In this document: positions 16,688 through 25,036 of the stretch, piece after piece | How the letters are laid out: each line of letters opens with the position of its first letter | Numbering within the stretch: position 1 is the stretch's first letter | Program-made: the position numbers and the translations under genes | Assembly: GCA_964509425.1 (NCBI GenBank) | Contig: CAZDWZ010000003.1 | Span: forward strand, 124,001-188,000 | DNA from: CAZDWZ01 sp964509425 | Lineage (GTDB): Bacteria > Bdellovibrionota_C > UBA2361 > SZUA-149 > CAZDWZ01 | Length of the DNA: 64,000 nucleotides | Reading direction: 5' to 3' | The notes under the pieces: model-generated | The model's input: the letters and a program-made list of their open reading frames with translations, nothing else | The model's database searches: none | What the model was told of the DNA's origin: nothing

Positions 16688-17640
16688 GCGGAAAAAATAA
16701 ACCCAACGAAATTCAAATCAGCCGGATCTACGACGCCCCGGTTCGAGCTGTCTGGGATGCGTGGACGGATCCGGAGCAGGTCGGGAAATGGTGGGGTCCT
16801 CGAGGGTTCTCACTTACGACGCACAGTAAGGACTTAAAGCCAGGGGGACATTGGAACTATACGATGCACGGACCGGACGGCGTCGATTATCCGAACCAGA
16901 CAAAATATCTTGAGGTTGAGAAGGAAAAAAAGTTGGTCTACGACCATGGAGCGAGTGAAGATCGTCCGCCACTTTTCCGGGTCACAGTCCTGTTCTCCGA
17001 AGATCACGGAAGGACGAGAATGGAGATGACGATGTCGCTTGCGACTCCTGAAGCGGCAGACGAAACCAAGAAGTTTATCAAGAAGGCCGGTGGCAATGCG
17101 ACTTGGGATCGACTCTCTGAGTATCTCGAGAAGGAGCTTCGCGGAAAAGAGAAGTTTGTTATCAATCGGACGTTCGATTGCTCCGTCGATACGATGTACC
17201 AGCTCTGGACAGATCCAAAGCATTTCTCCCAGTGGTTGCCTCCGACCGGTATGGAGATGCAGTTTATCAGAATCGACATCCGGCCTGGCGGACACGGGTT
17301 CTACAAAATGTCGGGGAACGGTCTGACGATGTACGGAAAAGTACACTATGAAAAGCTCGAGCGGCCGCACCGTCTAGCATACACGCAGGAGTTCTGTGAT
17401 GAGAACGAGAAGCCGTCGAGACACCCACTCGCTCCCACTTGGCCCGCGAGGATGTTGACGATAGTCGACCTTTGCGAGGAAGCTTCTGACCGGACGCGAG
17501 TGACGATAACTTGGGAGCCGACCGGAGAATTCACTCCTGAGGAGCTCGAGACGTTCGTGAAGGGCAGAACGGGAATGACGATGGGTTGGACCGGTTCTTT
17601 CGACAAGCTCGAAGCTTGTGTCGAGGAATTTCCCGGCTAA
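16684..17640 (+). CDS. tandem SRPBCC (AHSA1-type) protein
   Basis: 318-residue protein starting MSGKNKPNEIQISRIYDAPV at an ATG that overlaps the ArsR stop. Two START/SRPBCC-fold repeats are visible: repeat 1 (residues about 8-155) opens with IQISRIYDAPVRAVWDAWTDPEQVGKWWGP and repeat 2 (about 160-318) with FVINRTFDCSVDTMYQLWTDPKHFSQWLPP; each has the W-(T)DP-x-x-(F/V)-(S/G)-(Q/K)-W hallmark. These helix-grip folds bind hydrophobic ligands. Two copies fused in one chain is known in this family. Paired with ArsR it is probably a ligand-binding or stress protein repressed by ArsR; the ligand is unknown. Confidence 0.88.
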   Translation: MSGKNKPNEIQISRIYDAPVRAVWDAWTDPEQVGKWWGPRGFSLTTHSKDLKPGGHWNYTMHGPDGVDYPNQTKYLEVEKEKKLVYDHGASEDRPPLFRVTVLFSEDHGRTRMEMTMSLATPEAADETKKFIKKAGGNATWDRLSEYLEKELRGKEKFVINRTFDCSVDTMYQLWTDPKHFSQWLPPTGMEMQFIRIDIRPGGHGFYKMSGNGLTMYGKVHYEKLERPHRLAYTQEFCDENEKPSRHPLAPTWPARMLTIVDLCEEASDRTRVTITWEPTGEFTPEELETFVKGRTGMTMGWTGSFDKLEACVEEFPG

Positions 17641-17658
17641 TCATTGGTCAAGTTGCGA

Positions 17659-17690
17659 AGCCCTGTCGGAGATCCGGCAGGGCTCTTTTC
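17659..17690 (+). terminator. rho-independent terminator
   Basis: Stem AGCCCTGTCGGA / TCCGGCAGGGCT (17659-17684; one G-T pair) followed by CTTTT, 19 bases after the SRPBCC stop. It ends the arsR-SRPBCC operon. Confidence 0.85.
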
Positions 17691-17719
17691 GGGGGTGCCG
17701 CTAGAATCTTCTCTGCGGC

Positions 17720-17878
17720 TTACCACCGGCCATGGTTGTGGTTGTGGCCATGGTGGCCCCGGTTGTCCCTTCGCCAATCATTGTCATACCGTTGATTTTG
17801 GTAGTGATGATGATGGCAACCATTCAAGAAGAGAAGAAATAAAAGCGCGAGAAGAGATACGCGAGAAGATGTTTTCAT
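17720..17878 (-). CDS. His-rich mini-lipoprotein
   Basis: 52-residue protein read on the minus strand from ATG 17878 to TAA 17720. The signal peptide MKTSSRVSLLALLFLLFLNG ends at a lipobox cysteine that is followed immediately by four His (CHHHHYQNQR). The C-terminal end is again His/Asn/Gly-rich (GHHGHNHNHGRW), giving ten His in the 32-residue mature part. Such composition points to binding of Zn2+, Cu2+ or Ni2+ at the outer membrane or periplasmic face (inference). No known family. It stands next to a metal-transport-like cluster at 18.6-20.4 kb but is not in an obvious operon with it. Confidence 0.6.
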   Translation of the reverse strand: MKTSSRVSLLALLFLLFLNGCHHHHYQNQRYDNDWRRDNRGHHGHNHNHGRW

Positions 17879-18048
17879 GCCGGCCTCTTGAGGATTGGCG
17901 TTTAAAGTTTCCTCTGCTTCGTGGCTCCTCGGCTCGATTCCGACTACAAGTGCAAATGCTCATCCGTTGATCTTCCTGGGGATTGTTCGGGAAACTTTTC
18001 TCGCCTTCCGCCGATTGGGAAAGTGACATTCCAATCTCAGGAGAACGT

Positions 18049-18567
18049 ATGAACCTTGCGGGCGAGCTTAAGAAAATTGACCAAGTCGGTGCAACCGCTT
18101 GGGCCTTGGTGATGGAGGGCGACTTTCGCGGCGCCCGCCGGGTGATGAGGAAGATTGCTGATTCCCTTTGCGTTACCGAAAGCGAGCGAGTGCTTACCAT
18201 TATTGAAGCGAAGATATTCGAGCGAAAGGGCGAGAAAGCGCAGGCGAAAGAGAGAATACTCGCAAGTCTCGTTTATGTTTGGGGAAGTGAGGAAGCATTT
18301 GAAATCCTCTCGTGTGAGCATCCCCGCTCGGATTCAAACACCACTCAATACTACCTTGAAGTGACAGGTGGTTCATTCCTGGGATTTCCATCGAAGTGTA
18401 TTGCTTCGTTCGATGTCCTCGCAAACTCGAAAACCGAGGCTCTTGAATATGTTCGCGCTCTCAGCGTTTCACCCCACCTCAGCATACTTCGTTCGGATGA
18501 GATGCCGAGGAGCGGGGAGCTACGACTACGGCGAGGTGTACTGCGGGCCTATCCCTTCCGCAGGTGA
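18049..18567 (+). CDS. hypothetical cytoplasmic protein
   Basis: 172-residue frame from ATG 18049, chosen because CAGGAGAACGT stands right before it; a further 22 open codons upstream are unsupported. N-terminal half is helical (LAGELKKIDQVGATAWALVMEGDFRGARRVMRKIADSL), reminiscent of a TPR-like repeat pair; the C-terminal half is less regular and Ser/Arg-rich. No signal peptide. Function unknown. It converges with the MerT-like operon and the shared hairpin at 18571-18619 terminates both. Confidence 0.55.
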   Translation: MNLAGELKKIDQVGATAWALVMEGDFRGARRVMRKIADSLCVTESERVLTIIEAKIFERKGEKAQAKERILASLVYVWGSEEAFEILSCEHPRSDSNTTQYYLEVTGGSFLGFPSKCIASFDVLANSKTEALEYVRALSVSPHLSILRSDEMPRSGELRLRRGVLRAYPFRR

Positions 18568-18570
18568 GGC

Positions 18571-18619
18571 AGGCAGTGTGGTCTTTTGTCTCGACCTCCG
18601 TCAAGATACCACACTGCCT
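18571..18619. terminator. bidirectional terminator hairpin
   Basis: Perfect 12-bp arms AGGCAGTGTGGT (18571-18582) and ACCACACTGCCT (18608-18619) separated by 25 nt; T-rich CTTTTGTCT lies in the loop. The right arm overlaps the last codons of the MerT-like gene. It lies between two convergent genes. Confidence 0.6.
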
Positions 18620-18966
18620 AAGAAGGCGAAGAAGGCGCCGATAAGGAAGAGCGCGAGGGAGAGCCAGAAGACAAAGGACGAAATCGCTCGTGTCTTCCGG
18701 CAAGCGATTTCGCCCTCGAAGTCCAACGGGCAGCTTTCATCTTTTGAGTACACTCGAAGCGCTGCCGTCATTAAGAGGAGCACTCCGGCAAAACCAAAAA
18801 CCAAGGTTTTGTGAGTCGAGAGCCAGATGAGCTGTGGAAAGGTGCCGAGCAGCGCCACGAGCGTTGCACCAAAGCCTAAAGCAACGAAAGCCGCGGGCAG
18901 CGCGCAGCAGATCAGCGTGCTAAATGTAGAAAAGAGAGTCAAATAGGGGAGAAGTCGCTTAAACAT
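18601..18966 (-). CDS. MerT/MerC-like small metal-transport membrane protein
   Basis: 121-residue inner-membrane protein with four hydrophobic helices. Near the N-terminus it has a Cys-Cys pair in TM1 (TLICCALPAAFVALGFG, residues about 17-33), the arrangement used by MerT/MerC-type transporters to pass a metal ion through the membrane, and a further Cys pair flanking the loop (DESCPLDFEGEIACRK). Its ATG overlaps the stop of the MerP-like gene by 8 nt. MerT takes Hg2+ from periplasmic MerP; here the metal could be Hg2+ or Cu+. No merA or merR was seen nearby, so substrate is uncertain. Confidence 0.7.
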   Translation of the reverse strand: MFKRLLPYLTLFSTFSTLICCALPAAFVALGFGATLVALLGTFPQLIWLSTHKTLVFGFAGVLLLMTAALRVYSKDESCPLDFEGEIACRKTRAISSFVFWLSLALFLIGAFFAFLGSVVS

Positions 18967-19255
18967 GGCTCTCCTCCCTCGTGATCGTCACGACGTCGTA
19001 ACCGGCGTCTTTGATCGCGTCCGCAATTTCCTTATCGGAAAGTGTCTGACCTTCCTTCGTGCCAATCACCACAATACGCTTATCGAGATCGACCACCACA
19101 TTTGCCACCGCAGGTTTTCCGCCGAACGTCTTTTTTATTCCTTGTGCGCAGAATGAGCACACCATTCCATTTACGGTAATTTTAATCTCTTCACCGAAGG
19201 CCTGTGCGGGTAGGAGAATTGTCAGGAGAGCGAAAAATGCAATTTTAAGTTTCAT
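18959..19255 (-). CDS. periplasmic heavy-metal-binding protein (MerP/HMA-like)
   Basis: 98-residue protein with a signal peptide (residues 1-21, ending AQAFGEE) followed by a heavy-metal-associated (HMA) domain of ferredoxin-like fold. The metal motif GMVCSFCAQGIKKTF (residues about 30-44) has the CxxC pair that binds Hg2+ or Cu+. It precedes and overlaps the MerT-like gene, so it probably hands metal to that protein. In MerP the motif is GMTCAACP; here Ser-Phe lie between the Cys, as in a variety of bacterial HMA proteins. Confidence 0.88.
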   Translation of the reverse strand: MKLKIAFFALLTILLPAQAFGEEIKITVNGMVCSFCAQGIKKTFGGKPAVANVVVDLDKRIVVIGTKEGQTLSDKEIADAIKDAGYDVVTITREESHV

Positions 19256-19264
19256 ACGAATTCC

Positions 19265-19906
19265 TCAAAAATGAGCCATTCCGGCGAGAAAACTCTCGCC
19301 TTCTAGGTTCACGCCAATTTCAAGAGCGAAGTTGTTGTAGAAAAGCCGAAGCAGAGGTGTGACTGAAATCTCGTCCTCCATCTCCGGCATGTAATCAAAC
19401 TGCCCGATTATCCAGGTTTGGAGATCGTCGATCGGAGCTTTGTACGGGGCAAACCCTGCTCGATACCGGAGTCGCGTGAAGTTTATGTTGTCCGGTGAAC
19501 GCAGGCTCTCACCTGAGGCGGAAGTGTAGAGGCGCCTCGTCTCGTAATTCGCCTCGAATGCGGCGTACCCTGCGACGGAATCGCTCCCGCCCTCTTCATG
19601 CCGCCCGCCTGCTCCTCCTGACAGATACATGTTGGCTTGCGACTCCGGCTCGTTCCAACGCTTCAAAAGCAGGTTATACTGCCCGAAAACAAACGTCGCC
19701 GTGCGCTTTTTTCCCTCCCGATACATGAGCGACGCACCAACTGCGTGCTTGCTCGACACTGAATAATTCAACTGAAGATCGCTCCAGTCGGGGGTGAACG
19801 TCGGCATGATCCCCCAGCCGTCTTTGAAGCTGATGGGGTTCGCAAACGAGCGAGAGGGGAGTAGCAGCAATAGAAACGCACCAAGTACATGAGAGAGCTT
19901 CTTCAT
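19265..19906 (-). CDS. exported beta-barrel-like protein of metal cluster
   Basis: 213-residue protein starting at ATG 19906 (GGAGGAATAAC precedes), with a signal peptide of about 22 residues (KKLSHVLGAFLLLLLPSRSFAN). The mature part alternates polar and aromatic residues (LQLNYSVSSKHAVGASLMYREG, ATFVFGQYNLLLKRW) and ends with an aromatic Phe (GMAHF), which is typical of outer-membrane beta barrels. It stands between the MerP-like gene and a Cys/His-rich exported protein in a four-gene metal cluster and may form an outer-membrane metal porin (inference). Confidence 0.65.
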   Translation of the reverse strand: MKKLSHVLGAFLLLLLPSRSFANPISFKDGWGIMPTFTPDWSDLQLNYSVSSKHAVGASLMYREGKKRTATFVFGQYNLLLKRWNEPESQANMYLSGGAGGRHEEGGSDSVAGYAAFEANYETRRLYTSASGESLRSPDNINFTRLRYRAGFAPYKAPIDDLQTWIIGQFDYMPEMEDEISVTPLLRLFYNNFALEIGVNLEGESFLAGMAHF

Positions 19907-19965
19907 GTTATTCCTCCGGAAGGAGTCAAATACAAAGTCATTGAGCAGAGCGCTCAATCGTCCGG

Positions 19966-20370
19966 TTAGCAGGAAATATCGAGGAAGGATGGGGGTGCGT
20001 TTGGACGCTGCTGCAAGAGAAGAGGCGGCAGCGGGGGAGAGCAATGCGGGTCAACGAGAGCGGCGAGCTCTTCGCGGGTTTCCGTCACGGGCGTCGTTAG
20101 ATATCGCATCAGGTGAAAAGCGAGATGGAACGCGACCACTGGTTCGAAGGTGACGTTTGCCCAATCAAGCGCAGCCGGGGCTTGCGAGCATAGTGCCGCG
20201 CAATCCATCAAGCCGTTCGGGGGGGCAGAGTCTTGTGAATTCGAACGATGCTGTGATCCGGGGCAGCAGGAATGCCCGAGGCCGGAAGAGGCAAAAGCGA
20301 ATCGCGCGAGGCATAAGTTCGCAGCGAGAACCGCTAAGAAAATTCCAAAGATGAGTAACGAGCGCCTCAT
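19966..20370 (-). CDS. exported Cys/His-rich protein, first gene of metal cluster
   Basis: 134-residue protein with a signal peptide (MRRSLLIFGIFLAVLAANLCLARFAFAS, residues 1-28). Mature part: GLGHSCCPGSQHRSNSQ, then DCAALCSQAPAALDW, and a Pro/Leu-rich end (PHCSPPLPPLLLQQRPNAPP). The Cys-Cys and CxxxC pairs plus His could bind metal; similar short exported proteins accompany copper/mercury clusters (DUF2946-like), but I cannot prove the family. It is transcribed toward the OMP, MerP-like and MerT-like genes. Confidence 0.55.
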   Translation of the reverse strand: MRRSLLIFGIFLAVLAANLCLARFAFASSGLGHSCCPGSQHRSNSQDSAPPNGLMDCAALCSQAPAALDWANVTFEPVVAFHLAFHLMRYLTTPVTETREELAALVDPHCSPPLPPLLLQQRPNAPPSFLDISC

Positions 20371-20838
20371 GAACTCATGGTATCACATGCGATCAGCCCC
20401 GAGCCAGATGGTTACATCTGTGTCCCTGAGCCGGCTTTGGGGAACTGCCTCGGCCGGCAAGGTCCAGAAAACACTACTCACGTCGCCTACTTGAGCAGTA
20501 TGAGAGCACTCCTCAAGCACCAGGTATCAAGTTATCCTTGGCCTCGCGAGGCAGTCGGGCTTCGGCGATCTGCGAGATGAAACCGATGTGGATTCCGCTT
20601 ATGTGTTCTTGGCGCTTGAAAAAGGTCGGCGACTGAGATTGCTGCTCCTGCGCGGGCGCGAGCACGTTGATTTCGTGATTCAGACCCAAGTGTATTAAAC
20701 GACTCAAGCTATTTACTTAAATGCAGGACATCACTCGGTCGGGTTGACAAGTCCTTCGCCCTTCGCGAGTTAACTCTGAGCTGTGGGTTTACAAGGCACC
20801 GGCCGACGGTCCGTGCCGAGGTCGAGGAGGGACCGAAG
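20371..20838. other. 468-nt intergenic region with promoter-like and hairpin elements
   Basis: No convincing gene. It includes a GC-rich hairpin (GCCGGC...GCCGGC near 20430-20458), an AT-rich inverted repeat CTTGAG...CTCAAG near 20491-20520, and a consensus TTGACA at about 20744-20749 that can be the -35 of the gene at 20839. A 64-codon frame on the minus strand (20513-20707) has no ribosome-binding site or family and is not called. Confidence 0.4.
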
Positions 20839-21201
20839 ATGGAAGAATTGTGGGGAGAGATTGATCCGTGGGAGTGGAAGACCGTTCCGGCAATTTCTGG
20901 AAAATTGGCCGCCGAATCGGATGTCGAATCTGGGGCTGCGGTGTTCTTTCTCAGCGATCCTCATGGCCTCGGGGCGGCACCGTACTCAATAGCATTACCG
21001 AGACCGGCAGTTCTCCTTGACGATGACGAGTGCGAAGTTCCCGTTATCGTCATCCAAGTGGAGGAAGGCGGCGGAAAGATATACGCCGGTTACCGTTTCT
21101 TAGACGGCGGGAACGGTGTCTGCCATCTCGAAGAGTTGGAACTCCTCGATGAGCCGGATGAGAGGTTCTTCACGGACGAGCTCACCACGGAATCAACGTA
21201 A
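20839..21201 (+). CDS. hypothetical acidic protein
   Basis: 120-residue very acidic protein (about 30 Asp/Glu) with no signal peptide. Beta-like strands (AAVFFLSDPHGLG, ECEVPVIVIQVEEGGGKIYAGYRFL) separated by acidic loops. A consensus TTGACA lies about 90 nt before the ATG, and a GAGG-type ribosome-binding site (GGTCGAGGAGGGACCGAAG) precedes it. Convergent with the DUF3313 lipoprotein gene, with 20 nt overlap of coding ends. No family recognised. Confidence 0.55.
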   Translation: MEELWGEIDPWEWKTVPAISGKLAAESDVESGAAVFFLSDPHGLGAAPYSIALPRPAVLLDDDECEVPVIVIQVEEGGGKIYAGYRFLDGGNGVCHLEELELLDEPDERFFTDELTTEST

Positions 21202-22045
21202 CCGGAAATCGTCGCCGAACTTTCTGACCCTTCTTTCGATAAAACGAGGCGACAAGATCAGCGGCGAATGAATCTGCCATTTCGTGCACGGCACTTACGA
21301 CCGTCAGTCGATTTAGATCGAGAGCTTTAATTCTTGGAAACCTTCGATCGACGAGCTCGGCGACGGCCTGCTGGGTCTCTGAATCAACGAGACGCGCCTC
21401 AAGAGTCATCGATGGAGATCTCGCGGCGGTTGAAAGATTTGCCGCCGCTGGTATCGGTACCGCGAACAGGCCGCCGTAGAGAATCGGGTCGCCGAAATCC
21501 ACTTGAGCGATCGAGATTCGTACTTCGAGAGTGCGTTCATGAAGGATATCGGTAACTGCAGGAGTTCCTTCCGAGCCGTCGGTCGGGTTCTCCAAAGAGG
21601 GGTTTCGTTCATCGGGAATTTGTATCGGTAGATTCTGAACCGCAGGTTCAAAGGCGATGCCCGATGTGATCTCTGTGGAGATTGGCTTCCTCGGATATTC
21701 CTCAAATTCTTTGGTCACTTCCTTCTGAATATATTCGGCCAGTTCGTTTACAAGATCGAGATAGGATTCTTTGCTCCTGAGAAGTGCGCTGGAGCTGTAG
21801 ATCCAGTTTTCGGGATTTGCCTCATTACTTCTCACCGCGGCAACGACGATCCTATTGTATTCATTGTTCTTCATGCCCGGAGCCATCCAAGCAAGTGAGA
21901 ACGGCGTCTGTTTCGGTTTTTCAAGCAGCTCTGGTGCTTGAATAAACGAGGTCGCGGTCGGCGGCTCAAGCGCCTCGTGGAGCGTACACCCCGTAAACCA
22001 CAACAGGGCACTCAAAATTAAAATGCTGCGAATGTGGAACTGCAT
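21182..22045 (-). CDS. DUF3313 family lipoprotein
   Basis: 287-residue lipoprotein. Signal peptide MQFHIRSILILSALLWFTGC with lipobox TGC. The mature protein has the DUF3313 pattern: YNRIVVAAVRSNEANPENW, a helical middle (YLDLVNELAEYIQKEVTKEF), then TLEVRISIAQVDFGDP and MTLEARLVDSETQQAVAELVDRR, the conserved strands of the domain. The C-terminus is basic. DUF3313 proteins are outer-membrane-associated lipoproteins of unknown function. Transcribed toward the small acidic gene, with which it overlaps by 20 nt at the ends. Confidence 0.7.
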   Translation of the reverse strand: MQFHIRSILILSALLWFTGCTLHEALEPPTATSFIQAPELLEKPKQTPFSLAWMAPGMKNNEYNRIVVAAVRSNEANPENWIYSSSALLRSKESYLDLVNELAEYIQKEVTKEFEEYPRKPISTEITSGIAFEPAVQNLPIQIPDERNPSLENPTDGSEGTPAVTDILHERTLEVRISIAQVDFGDPILYGGLFAVPIPAAANLSTAARSPSMTLEARLVDSETQQAVAELVDRRFPRIKALDLNRLTVVSAVHEMADSFAADLVASFYRKKGQKVRRRFPVTLIPW

Positions 22046-22166
22046 AGAGGTGGCTCAGCGGCGTTTCTGCGATCACTAGTCCTCTTCGGCTATCCACAGT
22101 ATGAGGAAGATCAGGAACGAGAATTCGGATAGTTCCCGAATCGGTCTCGAAGGAATGGAGAGAGCT

Positions 22167-22562
22167 ATGCAGATTAGACGAAGTGGAACTCGTGTTCCGT
22201 CCAAGGGGAACGCTGACTATTTCACTGGCAAAGTGGAGGTGGAAGGTCTCTTCGAGGCTCCCGAACCGGCACGAGCGGTGAGCGCACTGGTGACGTTCGA
22301 GCCCGGTGCCCGAACCGCTTGGCACACTCACCCTCTCGGGCAGACACTGATTGTTGTTTCCGGCCGGGGGCGAGCACAGCGAGCCGGCGGGCCAGTCGAG
22401 GAGATCGGAGCGGGCGATGTCGTCTGGTTTCCTCCAGGCGAGAAACATTGGCATGGTGCGAACCCCGAGTCGGCGCTTACGCATATTGCCATTCAAGAAA
22501 AATTGGACGGGAAAGCTGCCGATTGGCTTGAGCCGGTCAGCGACGCGGAATATGATCAATAA
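22167..22562 (+). CDS. cupin-domain protein (RmlC-like/hydroxynitrile-lyase-like)
   Basis: 131-residue single-domain cupin. Motif 1: VTFEPGARTAWHTHPLGQTLIVVSGRGRAQ (GxxxxHxHxxxxEx-like, here WHTHPLGQ), motif 2: GDVVWFPPGEKHWHGANPE, giving His, His, Gln and His as metal ligands. This spacing is that of the cupin family linked to (R)-hydroxynitrile lyase and quercetinase-like proteins. The intrinsic ATG at 22167 follows GGAGAGAG; an ATG at 22155 is also in frame. Function not certain; many members have no known activity. Transcribed divergently from the DUF3313 gene. Confidence 0.8.
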   Translation: MQIRRSGTRVPSKGNADYFTGKVEVEGLFEAPEPARAVSALVTFEPGARTAWHTHPLGQTLIVVSGRGRAQRAGGPVEEIGAGDVVWFPPGEKHWHGANPESALTHIAIQEKLDGKAADWLEPVSDAEYDQ

Positions 22563-22705
22563 ACAGTTCGAGGTGTTTATCCGAGCCAACGAGTTTTGAT
22601 GGATTTCAAACGAACTTACGAAAGATGATGGATGCGACTCTCGAGAATCATGGAAGTGCCGGATCCCTGAACGGAACCACGTTGTTTCATTGAGTGTAAA
22701 AAATG

Positions 22706-22761
22706 CAGAGCCGAGAATCGGGCGGCGCAATCGCGTGCACACATCCTGAATCTCGGCTCTG
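22706..22761. terminator. bidirectional terminator hairpin
   Basis: Arms CAGAGCCGAGA (22706-22716) and TCTCGGCTCTG (22751-22761) with a 34-nt loop. Lies between the convergent cupin and katG genes, about 25 nt after the katG stop. Confidence 0.6.
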
Positions 22762-22786
22762 TCCCTATGAAAGACCGTGGGTTTCC

Positions 22787-25036
22787 CTAGGAGGGTGACA
22801 AGTCGAACCGGTCAAGCATCATGACCTTATTCCAGACACGAACAAAATCTTGTAGGAATTTTTCCTTCCCGTCATCCGCGGCATAAATTTCTGCAACCGC
22901 GCGGAGCTCCGAGTGCGATCCAAATATGAGGTCAACTGGAGTTGCGGTCCATTTCACCTCTCCGGTCTTTCGATCGACTCCTTCGTAGAGTCCCTCGTTC
23001 TCCGATGATTTTTTCCATTGGGTCGACATGTCGAGAAGGTTCACGAAGAAATCGTTCGTGAGCGTTCCGGTTTTTTCGGTGAAGACACCGTGTTTGGAGT
23101 TTGCGGCATTGCCACCGAGCACCCGCAAGCCACCGACCAATACCGTCATTTCTGGCACGGTAAGACTCAGCATGTTCGCTCGGTCAACCATCATCTCGGC
23201 CGGAGTGAGGAGAGCGCTATCGGTGTAGTAGTTCCGGAAAGCATCAGCTGCGGGCTCGAGGACGGAGAAAGAAGCGACATCGGTCTGTTCTTGTGAAGCA
23301 TCCATACGCCCCGGAGTGAAGGGGACCTTCACCGCGGAGCCGGCCTTCTTCGCCGCCTCCTCTATCGCGAGAACGCCGCCCAGGACGATCACATCCGCGA
23401 GGGACACCTTTTTCCCGCCGGAGAGAGTCCCGTTAAACGCGCCTTGAATCTTTTCGAGGCGTGTTAGAACGGACGCGAGCTCTTCTGGGTTATTCACCGG
23501 CCATTCTTTCTGCGGCTCAAGGCGCACCCGAGCTCCATTCGCCCCGCCCCGCATGTCCGTGCTCCGGTAGGAGGCAGCAGATGCCCACGCCGTACGGACC
23601 AGCTCGGAAACGGTGAGGTCGGATTTGAGAATTGCCTTCTTCAGCGCTTCGACATCCTTTTCATCAAGGAGCTTGTGGTTTGCGCGTGGAATCGGATCCT
23701 GCCAAATCAGATCTTCTGCTGGAGACTCCTTTCCAATGTAGCGAGTTTTCGGGCCCATGTCCCGGTGCGTGAGCTTGAACCAGGCCTTTGCAAATGCGAG
23801 CTCGAACTCCTTCGGATCATCAAGGAACCGCTTTGCGATCGTCCGATAGTTCGGATCTTCCTTGAGAGCGAGGTCCGTCGTGAACATGATCGGAGCGTGT
23901 CTGACAGAGCTGTCATGAGCATCGGGAACCGTGTTCGCTGCTGCTCCATCCTTTGGTATCCACTGAGTCGCTCCTGCCGGACTCTTTGTTTTCTCCCAAT
24001 CGAAGTTAAAGAGATTTGAGAGATATTGCGTGGTCCACTTCGTCGGCGTCATGGACCACGCGCCTTCAAGGCCGCTTGTAACGGCGTCTTTCCCGACACC
24101 TGATTTGCATTTGTTGGTCCAGCCGAGACCCTGTTCTTCTATCCCTGCCGCCGCGGGCTCAGGTCCGACACAGGTATCAGGCTTATGAGCGCCGTGAGCT
24201 TTCCCGAATGTGTGCCCGCCCGCGATTAGGGCGACCGTCTCCTCGTCGTTCATGGCCATCCGGCCGAAGGTGTCGCGGATATCTTTTGCTGCCGCGAGCG
24301 GATCAGGATTCCCGTTAGGGCCTTCGGGGTTTACGTAGATCAGTCCCATTTGAACTGCGGCGAGGGGCTTCTTGAGTTCTCTCTTTCCGGCGTAGCGCTC
24401 ATCGGCGAGAAATTTCTTCTCCGGCCCCCAATACATAATATCGGCTTCCCAATCGTCGGTTCGGCCGCCTGCAAATCCGAAGGTCTTGAATCCCATCGAC
24501 TCGAGAGCCACATTTCCGGTGAGCACCATCAGATCCGCCCACGAGAGTTTTTTTCCGTATTTTTTCTTGACCGGCCAAAGTAATCGGCGCGCCTTGTCGA
24601 GATTCGCGTTATCCGGCCAGCTGTTCAACGGCTCGAAGCGTTGCTGCCCCCCGCCCGCACCCCCGCGACCGTCGATCATTCGATATACCCCGGCGCTGTG
24701 CCAAGCCATTCGAATAAAAAACGGGCCGTAGTGTCCCCAGTCCGCGGGCCACCAGTCTTGAGATTTTGTCATTACCGCCTCGATGTCCTTTTTCACGGTG
24801 GCGATGTCGAGTGTTTGAAACTCCTTGGCGTAATTAAAGGAGGCCCCCATCGGATTCGATTTCTCCGAATGCTGCCGCAGTGGCGAGAGGTCCAGGTGAT
24901 CCGGCCACCAGAATTGATTCGAAAGATTTTCCCTCCGCGCGACATCTTTTGCTGACTCGTTTTTCTCATCGCAAAAGCCGGAGCTCGATACCGAGAGCGC
25001 GAGCAAAAATGCGGCGGGTATCCTCAAAATCTTCAT
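22787..25036 (-). CDS. katG: catalase-peroxidase, exported form
   Basis: Bifunctional haem enzyme that removes H2O2 (2 H2O2 -> 2 H2O + O2) and has peroxidase activity. 749 residues, the usual full length, with N- and C-terminal peroxidase-like halves. Distal motif RMAWHSAGVYR places catalytic Arg109, Trp112 and His113; proximal site GGHTFGKAHG follows near residue 290. The Trp-Tyr-Met-type triad region (YVNPEGPNGNPDPLAAA) is present. Unusually, an N-terminal signal peptide (MKILRIPAAFLLALSVSSSGFC) precedes the mature start DEKNESAKD, so this is a periplasmic KatP-like enzyme. It shares an intergenic region with an iron permease gene, suggesting control by an iron/peroxide regulator. Confidence 0.97.
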   Translation of the reverse strand: MKILRIPAAFLLALSVSSSGFCDEKNESAKDVARRENLSNQFWWPDHLDLSPLRQHSEKSNPMGASFNYAKEFQTLDIATVKKDIEAVMTKSQDWWPADWGHYGPFFIRMAWHSAGVYRMIDGRGGAGGGQQRFEPLNSWPDNANLDKARRLLWPVKKKYGKKLSWADLMVLTGNVALESMGFKTFGFAGGRTDDWEADIMYWGPEKKFLADERYAGKRELKKPLAAVQMGLIYVNPEGPNGNPDPLAAAKDIRDTFGRMAMNDEETVALIAGGHTFGKAHGAHKPDTCVGPEPAAAGIEEQGLGWTNKCKSGVGKDAVTSGLEGAWSMTPTKWTTQYLSNLFNFDWEKTKSPAGATQWIPKDGAAANTVPDAHDSSVRHAPIMFTTDLALKEDPNYRTIAKRFLDDPKEFELAFAKAWFKLTHRDMGPKTRYIGKESPAEDLIWQDPIPRANHKLLDEKDVEALKKAILKSDLTVSELVRTAWASAASYRSTDMRGGANGARVRLEPQKEWPVNNPEELASVLTRLEKIQGAFNGTLSGGKKVSLADVIVLGGVLAIEEAAKKAGSAVKVPFTPGRMDASQEQTDVASFSVLEPAADAFRNYYTDSALLTPAEMMVDRANMLSLTVPEMTVLVGGLRVLGGNAANSKHGVFTEKTGTLTNDFFVNLLDMSTQWKKSSENEGLYEGVDRKTGEVKWTATPVDLIFGSHSELRAVAEIYAADDGKEKFLQDFVRVWNKVMMLDRFDLSPS

